In this document: one piece after another, positions 11,240 through 24,815 of the stretch
Layout of the letters: each line of letters starts with the position of its first letter
Numbering within the stretch: the stretch's first letter is position 1
Assembly: GCA_023014335.1 (NCBI GenBank)
Contig: JAECYW010000031.1
Location: forward strand, 372,001 to 436,000
From: Galerina marginata
Lineage: Eukaryota; Basidiomycota; Agaricomycetes; Agaricales; Galerinaceae
Direction: 5' to 3'
Length of the DNA: 64,000 bases
The notes under the pieces: model-generated
What the model saw: the letters and a program-made list of their open reading frames with translations, nothing else
Databases searched by the model: none
Told to the model about the DNA's origin: nothing
Position numbers and translations under genes: made by a program

Positions 11240-14200
11240 AACAGTCTGAAGGCAACGACCATGCTGAGCGACTTCTCGTGGATTCATAAATTATATATTC
11301 CAACAAGTTACGCATTACCCAGTCTCAGATTATGTGTGAATAGAGAGGACGCCCGGCATAACGCTAAAGGGTAGAAAAACTTGACCTTCGGACGGACTTC
11401 CGTGCTCTTCAACGTCCACATTGACTTCTTCGCCACCATTGATATTCAGTATTGAGTGACCGAGGAAAGTGACACCAGCAACAATTTATACAGCCTCAGC
11501 CGTGGCAGTGAAGTACGACGGTCAGCTGTAACTATAGGCTAGACCAGCAGAGCGAGACTTGGTAGGTGCGGACTAGCGCATGGCAAGTACGAATCCGAGC
11601 TACAGTAAATCAGTGGTCCAATTGATTTGCTGAAAACTATCCACGAGGAATGGATCATAACAACCCTCGCGGGGGCAAAGTCAATTGACACGGCGATGCA
11701 ACACTCGAGGTTAAGCATGTTAAGGCTTATCGTCGTCGCTGTTAGCGGCGGGTGAACCCACCTAAAAAGTGGGGTGGTAATGAGGTTCATAATAATACTT
11801 CATATACACAGCTGGACGTCGACTACTTACCCTGTAAGCGGCCTGGCCGCGCTTGTCCATGTTGTTCAGTGATTTACTTCAAGTCACAGCAAATTATCAG
11901 CTCCATTTTAAAACGTATAATCAGGATATGTAAATATATTTAAAAGCAAAAATATACATCCATGCTCCAGAGCGGCTTGCGAAATCGAATTCTTCAGAAT
12001 TTGTACAACCGATATTACCGAGAGCTATGTGTATGAGTATATGGCGCCTAGAATCATCTTGGCCAAGCTCGAAGACGGGCGAGTCCCTGAGCGATACGAT
12101 CTGGGACCTAAGGTTGCATTACGGGTTTTCCTGTACATGTATTCCTTCCTCCCTATCTTCTTGCGGGACGGGTTTTCCGTAGTAATGAAAACCCAGATAC
12201 CAGCCTGCTCCGTCGAGTTATTCTAGGTGTTGCGGTAGACACATCATTACCACGTACCCAGTTGTAACGATCGGCTGTGGACTGCAGTATGGCGTAATCG
12301 TCATCGCTCACAGCAGTGGGCAGCCTGCCAATGATGATGGCCAGGAGGGTAGGGTGCAGTATGCTTGATCCACGAACAACACCGCTGTACTTTGGTGAGC
12401 AGTTCTGGGCCCAAATCGATATCCATTGACATCAATCGAGGGCATGCGCAGCAATGCTATGTTCAAGACAAGCATGTAAATTTAGTCATATGCTTCGCTT
12501 TTCGACGTACTGGCGCTCCCATTTCCGAGGCTTTCCCTCATAAAAAGCCCCACACCTCATATCCCACTCTTTCCAGGTCCCGCCCACATCCCGAAACAAT
12601 CGGGAAGGGCACGCGGCGTTCTTGGTTGGTTCTTGGGATTGAATTGACTCGAAGTGGTGCAGCTAAACGCAACGATGGCCATGAGAAATAGATATAAAAC
12701 GAACAACAGAATATATTCATACCTATTTCGACACCTCACGCCCTTAAAAAACTTGATAAAGGTGCACTTCGAAGCCGATTAAAGCCGGATGACTGATTTG
12801 ATCACCTAACATATGCAAACATTGCGACGAACGTTGTCCTGAACGTAGAATCATCGGCCTTCTCCTTCGATCCTAACTTTCCAGCCGACCCGCGCCTTTT
12901 CATATAGAACCATATCACACCATTTTAGACCATGGTCATGCAATGGCGCGTTAACCGCGCCCAAACAGCGCCAACCGATTGACTTACAGAGTGTGGTATG
13001 TTCAGCCAACACCGAGGACTCAGAAGCTTGTAGTCGTACAGGGCGTTTGAACGGACGCTCCACTCAGAAGTCCCGAACGCTAGAACCGTTTCATTGGAGA
13101 CAGAGAAACAGGCAAAAGCAGAGACTATAATGGGTTAAGTTCTGAGTGAAGCCTACTAGTATCCACTAGTTTCAGAGTACAAGCGAGACGCTGGTGAAAC
13201 CAAAGGCCAGAGGAGGAGCGTCGGTTAATTCTACTGCGGCACTGAACTGCAGCTAGATTGAATGGGAATAATAATAACAATAGATGCACTCATTTGGTCG
13301 CCGACAAACATCTCATAGACCGTGGCCAGCTGGCCTCGGGTTAAATTGACAAATGTCCGGGAACACAATTATAACACATTGATCTTAACCACGTTCTGGT
13401 TTTTCCGACTATACTTGAAACCTCTCCGCCCCATACACGTCGGTTAGCTGCCCAGGGTAGGAAAAACGGTCACGGGTTATGTGCATTTCTAGTGGTATAG
13501 CAGCTATTACTGCAAATGACTTGACTACATACTCAATCACTGTCAAAACACAACAAGATGCAGCAACCCAGAGAAATACGTTCAAAATCTCTACGGAACT
13601 TCTCTAGGGCCAAGCCAGAATTTCACGCCGGAAAGGTATTTTGTACCTAGTTTAAGATATCATTACTCTCTTGATTGCCAGGGAGAACCAAAGCTCCGGC
13701 TAATGAAGGCCTGGCTATTGGACGTATCAGGCACCTCGCCTGGAAGGTAATCCAAATATAATGTTACTCCAAACTTTGAGCATCTGAGTTAATGGGTAGT
13801 TAGACTGTAATGATGTCGGTTTGCCCGTCATTCAAGAAAAAAGAAAGGATGTAGAGTTTTCTAATATCCTGTTTCTTGGAGGAGACGTATCAACGGCGGT
13901 GACGTTAAGCAAGGATCACGCATAAGTTATGTGGTCCCCAACGCTCAGTTTGACAACTCCCCCTGAGCGCCGGGCATAGCCATCTCCATTTTTGCTGAGT
14001 GGGGTTAGCAAAACAGACCTCGGTAGTAGGTAGCAGGGTAGCGGAATGGTGGACGCGTTACGCGTACAGAAAGTACAACCGCTGCGGTAAATAGCAGGTA
14101 AGAGTCAGTCCCTCCCGACGTCCCTGGGAATATATGACCGATGTCGTCGCGCTCACTTTGCCTCGCCGACCGCATTCGCGGATGGCTTATACGTTTACAG

Positions 14201-14671
14201 TTGGTCGGAGTGCAAGCAAAAGGCGGGGAATGCCTTTCTGTTCACTCTAAATTTAGTTAGCGTGTAGCGTTAGGCGTGGTCTTAAGAACGCGCACCGTAG
14301 AAGTTCACAATTTTCGATAATGAGCGCTGCCGTCGGGTGCAAGGTACTTAGGAAGTGACCAGGTTAATGCTGACGTGTATGGGAGTGATGGGAGTTCTCA
14401 AGATGGACACCATCAACATTCCTAATCGATCGCGATTATGCCATCTCAACTGACGCCGATTTAGCACCTAAAAATAGCTTAGCGCCGGATGTCGACCTAA
14501 CGTTTGGGTATATAAGACGCCTCAGGTTTTCTAGGACTTTGTCAGTGCGGTTCCTCCTCGACTCCGCAATCCAGAAGACTTGTACTCCTACCTAATTTCC
14601 TGCCCAGTCGGTCCGAATAAACCCTCATTTCATTTCCCAAATCCGCCTTGAACATCAGACAATCCTTCAAA
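11240..14671. other. Intergenic stretch between the two propeller genes
   Basis: 3.4 kb without a supported gene. I see no third propeller fossil. A TATA-like TATATAAG lies at 14509-14516. An AAT/AAC-rich run lies near 13267. Nothing else stands out. Confidence 0.5.
14509..14516 (+). promoter_or_regulatory. TATA box of propeller gene B
   Basis: TATATAAG lies 156 bases before the ATG at 14672. With a start site about 30 bases downstream, the leader would be roughly 130 bases. Confidence 0.45.
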
Positions 14672-16328
14672 ATGCGTCTTTCCACTTCATACCTACTTGC
14701 TGCCATTGCTTGCGCCTCGACTGTGTCTGCTATTGACGCCTTTAGCTCCGTCTCTGGAGCTGCTTACTGTGAGCCTTCACTTTTCTTGACTATAGTTAAA
14801 ATCGTTGACATTGTGCGGGAAACTGATAGTTTTAACTAATGATCCTGCCGGAAACCAGATTGTAGCGATGAACATCGCCCCGAATGGAAAACTGGTCGGT
14901 TTATCTCTGAAGTTTAGAGATTACGCTACCCTAACTCTGATCTCGTCTCTGTTAGACCTCCATGTCCCCTGTCAGTGCTGGAGGACGCGGTGCTCAGGGA
15001 ATCAGGGCACCCGCACCGGATCCCTTGTTCTCGCAGGGATCAGTCCATGTAAACCAAGCCGCCAAGATACTTGTCACTGTTAATGTACGTTTTTCCCCCT
15101 TGTCCGTTGGGTTTTACAGTACTGATTTGTTCTGTAGGCCGGATCGAACACGGTTACCATGTTCAACATCAACCCCCAGAACCCCTCCAAGCTAACCATG
15201 GTGGGAACCCCAACTTCATCTGAGGGAGAGTTCCCGATTGCGGTCGCCATCAACGAGAAAGCAACGATGGTCTGCGTAATTAACGGCGGTAAGGTTAACA
15301 ACATCAAGTGCGTATTTTGAACGATCGCATTTTTCCATTTCTTACCCCTTCTTCGGTAGCTGTTTCACTCCGGACTCGAAGCTTGGATTGGTTGCCATTC
15401 CCAACACCCTTCGCTCTCTCGGACTCAACGAAACGACACCCGCAACTGGCCCTGCTGGAACTGCCAGCACAATTGCTTTCAGTCCGGATGGCACGAAGGT
15501 CATCGCGGCTGTGAAGGGAACCCCTGGAAATCCTGGTCAGTTCTTCGTCGCAGCTACCCTCGTTATAACGTTGTTCACCTGGCTCCCATAGGCTTCCTTG
15601 CAGCCTGGAGCGTCGCTGCTGATGGTTCTCTTTCCGCTGACGCCGTTAAATCCCGCCCGGCTTCCGGTGGATTAATGTTCTCCTTGACCCCTATCCCGGG
15701 AACAGATGCGTTCCTCTCCGCTGATGCTGGTGCCGGGTTCGACATCTTCAACTTCAACGGCCTGAGTGCAACCTCCACCGTCATCCCCATAGCTGGCCAA
15801 GTTACCACCTGCTGGTCCAGCTATGGTCCCAAGACGGGCAACTTCTTCCTCACTGACCTTGGAAATTCAACCATCACGGAAGTCAATGTCGATAAAAACC
15901 TCAAGGGTACCATTGTCAAGGTTCGTCTTTTCCTTGCGCTACTTTGACTGCTATTTTTACTCACAGGCGTTCAGTCGTATCCCCAGGCCCCTGGCTCAGG
16001 TACACTCGACAACTCAATCGCGAGCATTGGTGGAAACGAGTGAGTTTTCCTACTAGATTTATTTCGAAACGTTTCTAACCGCTTGACGCTTTAGCTACCT
16101 CTACACCATCGCCCCAGGTGCAAACCAAGTTTTAGTAATGTCCATCAGCAGCCCAGGAAAAGCGACTACTTTGCAGAACTTGGATTTCGTAGCTGCAGGA
16201 AAGGCCGTTGGTCTCACAATCCGTACGAGATATTTCATCCCTTTCCTCTGCTGAAATACTAATGATCGGATTGTGTGTCCACAGAACAAAATTTCGCTCA
16301 AGGAATGGCCACTTACGTTAAGCAGTAA
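14672..16328 (+). CDS. Secreted YbhE/3-carboxymuconate cyclase-like beta-propeller protein B
   Basis: Predicted join 14672-14768, 14830-14894, 14956-15084, 15138-15307, 15360-15535, 15592-15920, 15975-16039, 16095-16222, 16285-16328; 400 residues. Signal peptide LLAAIACASTVSA is followed by a mature protein collinear with paralogue A. Seven of the nine exons have the same length in both genes; exons 1, 5 and 6 differ by multiples of three. Landmarks: MNIAPNGKL, SPVSAGGRGAQGIRAPAPDP, AAKILVTVNAGSNTVTMFNI, CFTPDSKLGLVAIPNTLRSL, GNFFLTDLGNSTITEVNVDK, and the C-terminus FAQGMATYVKQ. It is likely a secreted or wall-associated propeller protein. No lactonase active site can be confirmed by eye. Both copies look functional. 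Confidence 0.82.
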
Positions 16329-19300
16329 AGTGATCCGTAAGACGGTTACCATTGGTCTCGCTTGTTCCCAATACTCGGGTGGGGATATCAGACATCACAA
16401 TAATTTATATTCAAGTCGAAATATTTGCTAGTTATCTAATGTTTCTCGTCCTCTGTTCGTGGAGGAGTAATTACCTGCCAGAATATACCATTGTCAAGTT
16501 TGAAATTTGTGGTACGGCGGTGTGGCCAAACGAACTGAGGTGCACTTAGTCATCAGTCCTTCTAATCCACAGAAGCGCCGATAACTTCAAAGCACTGAGG
16601 AATGGAGAAAGTCCAGGTAAGCTTGGGGAAATAGTGTCTATAAGTGCGAAGATCAATATGTCCGTCGTAATACGACGGAAATGAACACCGAATCCTTATA
16701 TATTTCGACATGGCATAAAGCTCGGGCCTTATATTCTTGCCTCTGAGTCGAGAATGAACTTCGATAGCCCATTGGATATTCCCAGTAAATATGGCATGAC
16801 TTACTAACCAGGACTGAGTGACGACCAAGTATGTTTCTCATGAAAATATGGCGAAAGTAAGGCCTGACACACCTTCTTTGTGGTAATAAATTGTGCCTGC
16901 TCGGGGTTACATGTCTTGGTTGAAAGGCTGCCGTCTGAGAAGCCTCACTGAGCGGTCACACAGCTTGATAGGACCACGTTGTATTGTCGAGAACGAGACA
17001 GATACGAGTACGAGCGTAACGGTAAGAATGCAGAAGAAAGAAAAGAAGGATCTCCCTATATACTGTACGATCGCGTGACGTGAATAAAAGATAAGATAAG
17101 AAACCTCGACAGCACGTGTAAGGCTTGCAGCCAGGCTTACATTGGTTCCTCCTTCCAACGTTACATTTCCTCCAGGAGTACTTACGTTGAGATCTTGCTC
17201 AAGCTTATTTCAGAGATTGAATTCCAATGATAAAGACCATCTTATATCCGTTGTAGTTCAGAGGTTCGACCTACAAGTCAAGAAAGCGAACAAAATCTGT
17301 CTTAATCTAGGTATGACTAGTGACTAGATTGCGCTGCCATGATGAAGAGATTCCAACGAGGTTGGAAAGGGAAAGGGGTGAGGGAGTGCAAAGGCGAAGC
17401 GAAGATGTAGTGACTCCGTCAACTACGCCCTAGCAATGTCCAAGTAGTTGGTAGTTACTCGGCGTGACTTGAGACGTGTTGCCAGTTGCGCTGAACGTTT
17501 ACAGCCAAAAGGTCTTGAAATGGTGGGTTGCGATTAACCAGGGTAGCTACTACAGGGTTTTTATACCTAACTAGCTAGGAAATCTTCCCTGTAAAATTTA
17601 AGGTGGAACAAAAATTAGGAAAGAAAATTGCCTCGAGATCGGCATGTGAATGTAGGAATAGATGAAATTAGTGAGGGGCCGTCTCGTGGATAAAGAAATA
17701 GGAAGAGAATGAATTCGTGTGCCTGAAGGTAGTGCCGGTAGCTGTCTTGAATAGCGGCCGATTCCGTTGTTCCGCGCACAGTAGGAGCGGAAGCTCCGCA
17801 ATGAGAGTATGTTCTAAGCCAAAACAACACGCTAAATGGAAATATGAAAAGCCTTTTCCTCTTACTATCCTACAACTAAGCCCAGGCGCAATGGCGAATA
17901 TTTAGCGAATAGTGGTATCTAAGCTGAATCTGGAAATTTTCCATTTTTTTTCACGCGATTCCATTAAGTTCTTTTGATAAGTGCCAGTTCACAGTTTCTA
18001 GTCACGAACTTGGACTTCTTAGGCTGGGCCTTATCCTTTCTATAATTTCTGGGGGGTTAGGCACACATAGGGGCAAAGGAGCTCGGGCTGCGCTGGATTA
18101 TGACAAACCGAGGACGCCTTATATAGACAGAATTTCCTTCAGGTCTTATCTAGCTATCTTTAGCGACGTTCATGATCGTCGCTAATCCCCATACATATGC
18201 CATTTACTTCTCAGTATCTGGACATGCGAATGACTTCGTATGATATTCCTTCTCATCTATACAGGTCTCGACCTCGGCCTCTTTGTCGTGTCCACCACGC
18301 CTTTTCTTACTAACGCGAACATCTTTATCGTGTGTAAGTCACCCACGATGGCCCATTTTAAAACGAAGTTAAACCAGGGCGAGCACCCCCTGCACTCCCA
18401 CCCTTTTGTCCCGCCTTGTTATGCTGTTCACCTACACTAACCATCCGCATACGTTCATATAAATTGCGTTGGTTATACTAAACGGTGCGGAGTCATCTGA
18501 GAGGCAATGCTGATCGCATGCGGTATAGATTTGGCCAAAGCTTCCAGCAGAGAAGACGGAGATTTACTGGAAACGTGCAATGTAGTACAAGGTATGTAAG
18601 TGCAATAGATCTTTACAACTTATCCATCTTTTTGGGGATTCGCTGGGCGTCTAGGCGATAAGTCATTAGCTCGTCAACGACTCGTACAACCTTTCGTTTC
18701 GGAAGCTTCAAATCGAGAAGCCGTTCCCCTCCAAACTACGGCGGCTTTTGTGTTATCTCATTCGATCCGATGCGTTGAAACTGAAGGCAACGGAGAGCAA
18801 TAATACGAGGTACCCAATTACAATAAACTCAGGGGGAAAGTAAATCCTTCCGATGCCGTATTCTTGTTCATGTCTTGACTAATATTTTGCACTATGTTTA
18901 TGAGGTCCATAGTACGCCCCTCGCAGAAATTTGGGAAATTATAAATGACCCATTCGAGGTTTCTCAAGTAACCGCCTACCCGCCAGATAATGCTGAAGGG
19001 TAGAGATCGGTCATCTTCAAATTTTACCCTTTTCCACCCAAGTACACCAGTGGAAGTTATTGACAGTGCCTTTCTTACATCTCTACTTGCAACGCGTTCC
19101 GCCGCAGCACATTCAGCGGATCTATACGAGGTAGGAGGAGTGTTGTCAACCGCGGCCGTTGATCATCCGCTCCATTTCTAAAACTTATGAATGTTGCAAT
19201 TTGAAAGCCAATCCACCGTACCCGAATAACCGTCATTACGGTACCAGTGAGTCTGTGGCATAGCCTCTTCATTACCCTCCTCTTTTTCTTAGGTATTGAG

Positions 19301-20442
19301 GGTCCCTGCTGTTGCCCTGCTGACCGTTCTTTGTCAAAAGTCCAAAATGCACGTGAAGGAGGTCCCGTGACATGGCTCTTTCTTAATAATCGCACGCAGC
19401 TAGCTGACTTCGCTTTACTCAGGACCATCTAAGAAAGGAAGCGTCGCTTTCCACCCACGCGGCGCACGTGTTGGCGTGGACCTCGTAGCCTATCACTACA
19501 TGTTCATCATTTCTGTGTCCAGTGGGTCTGTCTCCGGTTATATGTTCCTTACGGAACCTGACAATCGGGAGACCGAAGCAAGTCTAAAGCATCTGAATAT
19601 AGCACCGTCGCTGGTAATCTGAGGCCACGAAAAAGGAATTCGCCCCCCGAGCTAGTCCAATTGAGGATAAGCGCCGAAGTTTCAACCTCTACAAACCTAC
19701 ATCCCCACAAGCTTACCCCTCTGGATCTGACCGTTCGTCCCCGCGATCCACGATGACGTAGTAAATCCGAAATAGTGCCGAGTCGAGGGCAGATGCAACC
19801 CGCGATGCGATCGCCCCTGGATCGTCTTGTAATGACGCAAGTCGAATTGACAAATCGAATCGGTAGTTCGGTTAGTTCACTATCCTTTCTATCCGTGACC
19901 GATAGCCTCTGATAGCCTCGGTTATTCGAATTCGACGCCTAAAGCGGATGTCGGTCAATTGGCCATGGATTTTCAATGGCCCATCGAAATTACCCTATCG
20001 ACTGTGCTTGAAAGACAATCGATGAAGAACGTTAAAGGTAAAATGTGTGACCAATGTTGAATCGATATTGTACAGATTCCTTTTGTCGGATGCACAAGGC
20101 CACCATACGTCGTGTCCCGAAGTATGATGAGTTACGGACGAAGTGTCCGTCCGCATTAAAGCATCTAACAGGCCATAAAATGATCGTCTTTTCCGTAATT
20201 CAGGCTGCTGATGGGTTATATTCGGGTGGATCATCGTGCTTTAGGCATGTTACTCGGCGATTACTCAAGTCAGGGAAGGAAAGCGCAGAAGATATTGACA
20301 TTTCATCAGTCTCGGGATGACTAGAACTTGAAGTTATGTGAAGGCGGTCAAGAAGGACATCCCGGCCCACTAAAATAAGTCTCTAAAACGTTGATACATT
20401 CATATCCGCTATTGAAAATCTATAGAAGGAAGGCCTTGATAA
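16329..20442. other. Intergenic stretch, no gene recognised
   Basis: 4.1 kb of short unrelated open frames on both strands. A short repeated unit (GATAGCCTC, twice) is at about 19900-19920. No protein family, tRNA or mobile-element terminus was recognised. Confidence 0.5.
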
Positions 20443-21256
20443 TCAAACGGGAACACTGGTCGTGGTAACCCCCGCGGACTTCTCGAACGAACCGTTGGAT
20501 GACGAGGGGGTGACTGGAGCGGGCTTTGCGACTGGGGGCGGGTTGGGTTGGAACCAGAAAACAGGATATCGGCGTTGAATGTTATTGGTGATTAGCGCTA
20601 CGACCAGTGCTAAACTGGAAGTTAAAAGCACCACTGGGAGATAGTACCACCCCAAGTCCCTGATGTCAGGGTTTACGGCGGCAAGAAGCGCTGTTGCACC
20701 TGTGGAAGTTGAAATTGGGAATAAGGTCGAATGAAAAAAGGGGAGATTGTTGCGACAAACCTGCAGGCGGGTGCGTGGTGCCAGTCACCTGCATGACTAC
20801 AACTGACGTAGCGCATGACAATGAGCCCACTAGCCAGAGCAAACTTTGGAACCGCTCCTCTGTTGGGAGAAGGTGAAATAACTTTGTTATGCAGATTCCA
20901 GTCAAAGCGCCGAGGAAATGTCCCCCAAAAAGGGGGCGTGGTTGAGCCAGGGGTGCATCTACCGCACCGTAAATGAGGACCGCAGTAGCTCCCTTTTTGA
21001 ACAGGTATGTCAATCGTAGAATTGAAGAAGCAATGAACGCACTCACATAGCTGGCTACGATCGAGGGTACGCCTCGTTCGATGAAGTAGTGTGCTTGGCC
21101 GAAGACTGCTTGTATCAATGATATCCCAAGAAATGATCCAACAAAAGACCAGAACCAAATGATGTAATCAGGCCTTTTCGTCAAAGGTCCTGAGCGGAAA
21201 CCCAGCCAATGACTCAACCAGGGCGGAAGACGTGAGAGTCGATTTGCGGGCGACAT
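20443..21256 (-). CDS. HPP-family integral membrane protein (copy 3)
   Basis: Predicted join on the minus strand 21256-21047, 20992-20761, 20699-20443; 232 residues. The signature THPPAG closes exon 2. Hydrophobic segments include FWSFVGSFLGISLIQAVFG, LWLVGSLSCATSVVVMQVTG and WYYLPVVLLTSSLALVVALI, with a short Pro/Ser/Thr-rich tail. Exon 2 is exactly 232 bases, as in copy 2. Both introns are GT-AG here. A longer open frame begins upstream at MNLGLSIL, but the ATG at 21256 matches the start of the conserved region. It is a polytopic membrane protein; anion (nitrite-type) transport is a family-level possibility only. It lies in the opposite orientation to copies 1 and 2. Confidence 0.8.
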
Positions 21257-22792
21257 GACGGCGGCTTTCTGAAGCGCAGAAATTAGTGCTAGAATCGATA
21301 AACCCAAGTTCACTCACCTTCAAAATCGATAACGGAGTGTCGACGTCGGACGAATGAAAGTAGAGAAGCAAAAAGCTTTTGACCCCGAGCAATAGACGAA
21401 CCACGTGGATCACGTGATGCTTACTGTCTGCAACACGCCCGAGTCCGGTCATAATGTAACGCAATATTTGATGGCGCACTCAGGACCGCACCATACCCTT
21501 ATGTGCGACTGCTTTGCTCCGTATGAATGTCGCGCCATAGAGTGGTTGTAACTTTGGTCTGTTGCTCAGACAAGAGTGACAGTTTCAGTAAGTCATGAAT
21601 AAAGATCGATATCACTCCGTCTATACTTACGTCGACTCTCGAAATGATGACTCCCAGGAAGGAAAACTATGCAAACCAAACTCCGATCCTCGACTTTAGG
21701 GCGTTTCTGCCTTGCCTTAGTTGGCAGGTAATTACTATACGAGGACTTACCGATAGAAAATGTCGGATATTCGACCGTTTCTGTCCGCATACGCACATTC
21801 CTTTGGAAATTTGGATGGGGCAGACCCCAGTTTTTAAGTGCATTCACTACGTACTAGGTCGGACATTTTAGGCGTAGCTACATCCCTGACTCCATTTTGT
21901 CCTCCCAATCACTACAGAGGACGTGCATGTGATCTGGCGGTCCCGACCTTCTAGTTTTCCTTAGGTTTGCGATGGCTTGAACAACTAATGCTTCTAGATT
22001 CCGCGTTGACGACGAGCGGTAAACAAGTTCTTTTGGCCATTTGTGGAGTCAGTTGAAACGACGAGCTTTGGGGTTTCAACAAAATAAAAAAATTTGCGAC
22101 TATATCGGCAGGAGTAGACACACTACTTTGTACACGTCAATGAAAGCAATTACTTGAACTGCATCTTCTCAACTCCGCGAACTAAAACTGGGATGCGTAA
22201 AATAGCACATGTCCAAAAATAACTGTTCACTGGATTTTTGTTCTGACTCCTGGCCCGGTTATGCGGAAAGTCATAGGGCATTCCTCTGAACCTGCACCAG
22301 TCGTATAGCTGGACCTGACTTTTTTTCTTCCGGGTGGCTTACGGAGCAGGGAACACTTCATTTCTGCATAATTCGTGTTCCTAGGTGTATGCATAGCTTA
22401 CTCGGCAAGATCCTAGTCTGCCGGTAGATTTACCCCAGGTTGCGTTAAGATCCAATCGTCCACCAGCCACAGAATTCATATGGGCATAGATTTTGAACAC
22501 AGGCGTCAATCCCTTGTTTGACCCATGGCGGACCCGGTAAACCTCCTTGTCTACTGCTCGAAATGTCCACGCTTGCCATATTATTGACAGAACGCGCTGA
22601 TGTACCAGTAAATTACGACATCGGGACAATGATCGAACCTCATCAAGACCGCAATGGGGACTCCGGAAACTCGGAGCAACACCTGCTCTATAGCGTAGTT
22701 GGGGAGCACTCCTAAACAGTAACGGAAACAGAATTTCAATAAATAGTCGAGCTCTCGACTGCTTCAACCATAACTCTCAACCTCTTCTCGCC
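21257..22792. other. Intergenic stretch before the P450
   Basis: 1.5 kb between divergent genes (HPP copy 3 on minus, P450 on plus). It must hold both promoters. No clear TATA box or gene was seen. Confidence 0.5.
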
Positions 22793-24815
22793 ATGGCTAG
22801 TGTCTCCAACTCTCGTGATAGCTTCCTACCCACGTTTACTGAGGGCATTGTCCTCGCCGCTGCCTTAGTATCCGCAGCCGTTTACCTTTTTTCAAGGTCG
22901 CTATCCCAGAAGCGTCTGGTCGACAGTAAAGGGAATAAAATTCCTCATGGCCCAATTGGCCTTCCAATCCTTGGTATGTATTGTTTGAGTTTTCGTCTTA
23001 TGTTTCCGACTTAAACAAATCGTTCGCAGGATCTTTTCCATTCTTGACCGACTACCCCGAACTCACCCTCGACTACTGGGCCCAAAAATTCGGCTCTTTA
23101 TACTCTCTTTGGCTCGGAAACCAGCTCTTCGTCATTATTTCAGACCCCAATGTTGTGAAGGATTTGATGGTCACCAACGGTGCCATTTTCTCTTCTCGCA
23201 AGGAAATGTTCCTCAAGTCTCAAATTATCTTTGCCGGTCGAGGAATCACGGCAACGCCTTACAATGATCGCTGGTATGATTCTTTACATTCTTGTCGAAT
23301 TCCTTGCTTACTCCAGGAATAGGAGGAAACATCGTCGTCTGTCCACAGTCTGGCTGAACAAGCCTGCCGTCGATAGCTACACCAATGTCCTCGACTACGA
23401 AGCCTTAGTTCTCGTGCAGGATCTTTACCGTCATAGCAAGGGTGGAAGATTACCGATTAACCCTCAGCCACACGCTGGCCGTTGTTCACTTAACAATATG
23501 TTGACGATCACATTTGGTACCCGCACGGACGACATCACCCACCCCCTTGTTGGTCAAGCCCTTCGCTTATCCCGCGAGTTCATGTAAGTATTAAAATTAC
23601 GCATTCTGCCTACGGCATCTCACGGGCTACTTCAGGAATTGCACCGGACCAGTATCGAACTTAATTGACTTCGTGCCTATTCTCCAGAAATTGCCACACT
23701 ACATGAAAACTCGTGGAAAGAAGCTACACGCCGGCCTCGTCGACACTTATGGCGGAATGATTCTTGACATCGACGCACGCATGAAGCGTGGAGAACAGGT
23801 TCCGGATTGTTTAGTCAAGACTCTCCTTCAGTCTCGCGAAGAAGAGCAACTCGATCACTTGGACATGTCGATCCTCTGTTCTGCCTTCATGATTGGTGGG
23901 GTAGAGACGGTAAGCCAATCACTGCCTGGCTATTATAACGCGACTTCCGCTGAACTAAATATGGTCTGACAGACCGCTTCTATTATGCAATGGTTCTCAG
24001 CACTTATCCCTGCCTATCCCGAGATCCAAGCCAAGGCTCACGAAGAGCTAGACCGGGTAGTAGGCCGAGACCGCCTGCCGACCGTCGAGGACGAGAAGAA
24101 CATGCCTTATATTCATGCTATTATTAAGGTATTTCCTTCGAAAACATTTCACCTTTCGATCAACATGCTAATTGGTCTATTTTCAGGAAGTCGAGCGTTG
24201 CCACAACCCATTCTGGCTCGGAACCCCGCACGTTAACACTCAAGACTTCACTTACCGCGGAAACTTCATTCCCAAAGATACTGTCCTCGTCTTGAACACT
24301 GTAAGCCTTTATCCTCTTAGCGCCTACGTGTAATTTTTAACCTTCTGCATAGTACACCATGCACCACGACCCCCAGAGGCACCCAGACCCCCACACATTC
24401 AACGTGAGTAACTGCTCAGCCACAAAAATTAAGCGACCTTCTGATTTTGTTTTTTACTTTCAGCCGGAGCGTTACATGGAGGATTCAACACTTTCGTCTG
24501 AATCCGCAAATTTGGCGAATCCATTAGAGCGCGACCATTGGATGTTTGGTGCTGGGTAAGTTCTCCTAACACACTCAGCACCTTTCCCAGCTAACCTCGA
24601 TTTCAAGCCGTCGGATTTGCCCAGGAATGTGGGTCGCCGAACGTGAAGTCTGGCTCGCCATCTCGCGCATGTTGTGGGCATTTAAGATGGAGGAAATTCC
24701 CGGAGAACCCATTGACCTCAAGGAATACGATGGTTTGTCCGGTCGATCCCCCGTTCCCTTCCGCATCTCCATGGTTCCTCGTCACGACAAGGTCGTGAAA
24801 GTACTGGGTGTTTGA
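22793..24815 (+). CDS. Cytochrome P450 monooxygenase
   Basis: Predicted join 22793-22973, 23030-23273, 23317-23583, 23636-23909, 23973-24128, 24187-24300, 24353-24403, 24464-24555, 24608-24815; 528 residues, a normal P450 length. An N-terminal membrane anchor (about residues 15-35) is followed by the Pro-rich hinge HGPIGLPILG. The I-helix region is SAFMIGGVETTAS. The ExxR motif is E375-V-E-R378. The PERF-like motif is NPERYM (~430). The heme-binding loop is FGAGRRICPGM, with the thiolate ligand at about Cys464. The heme-loop exon junction falls inside GAG/RRICPG, where the intron is phase 2. It should be an ER-bound monooxygenase using a P450 reductase. Substrate and CYP family are not assignable by eye. 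No partner biosynthetic genes sit next to it. Confidence 0.92.
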
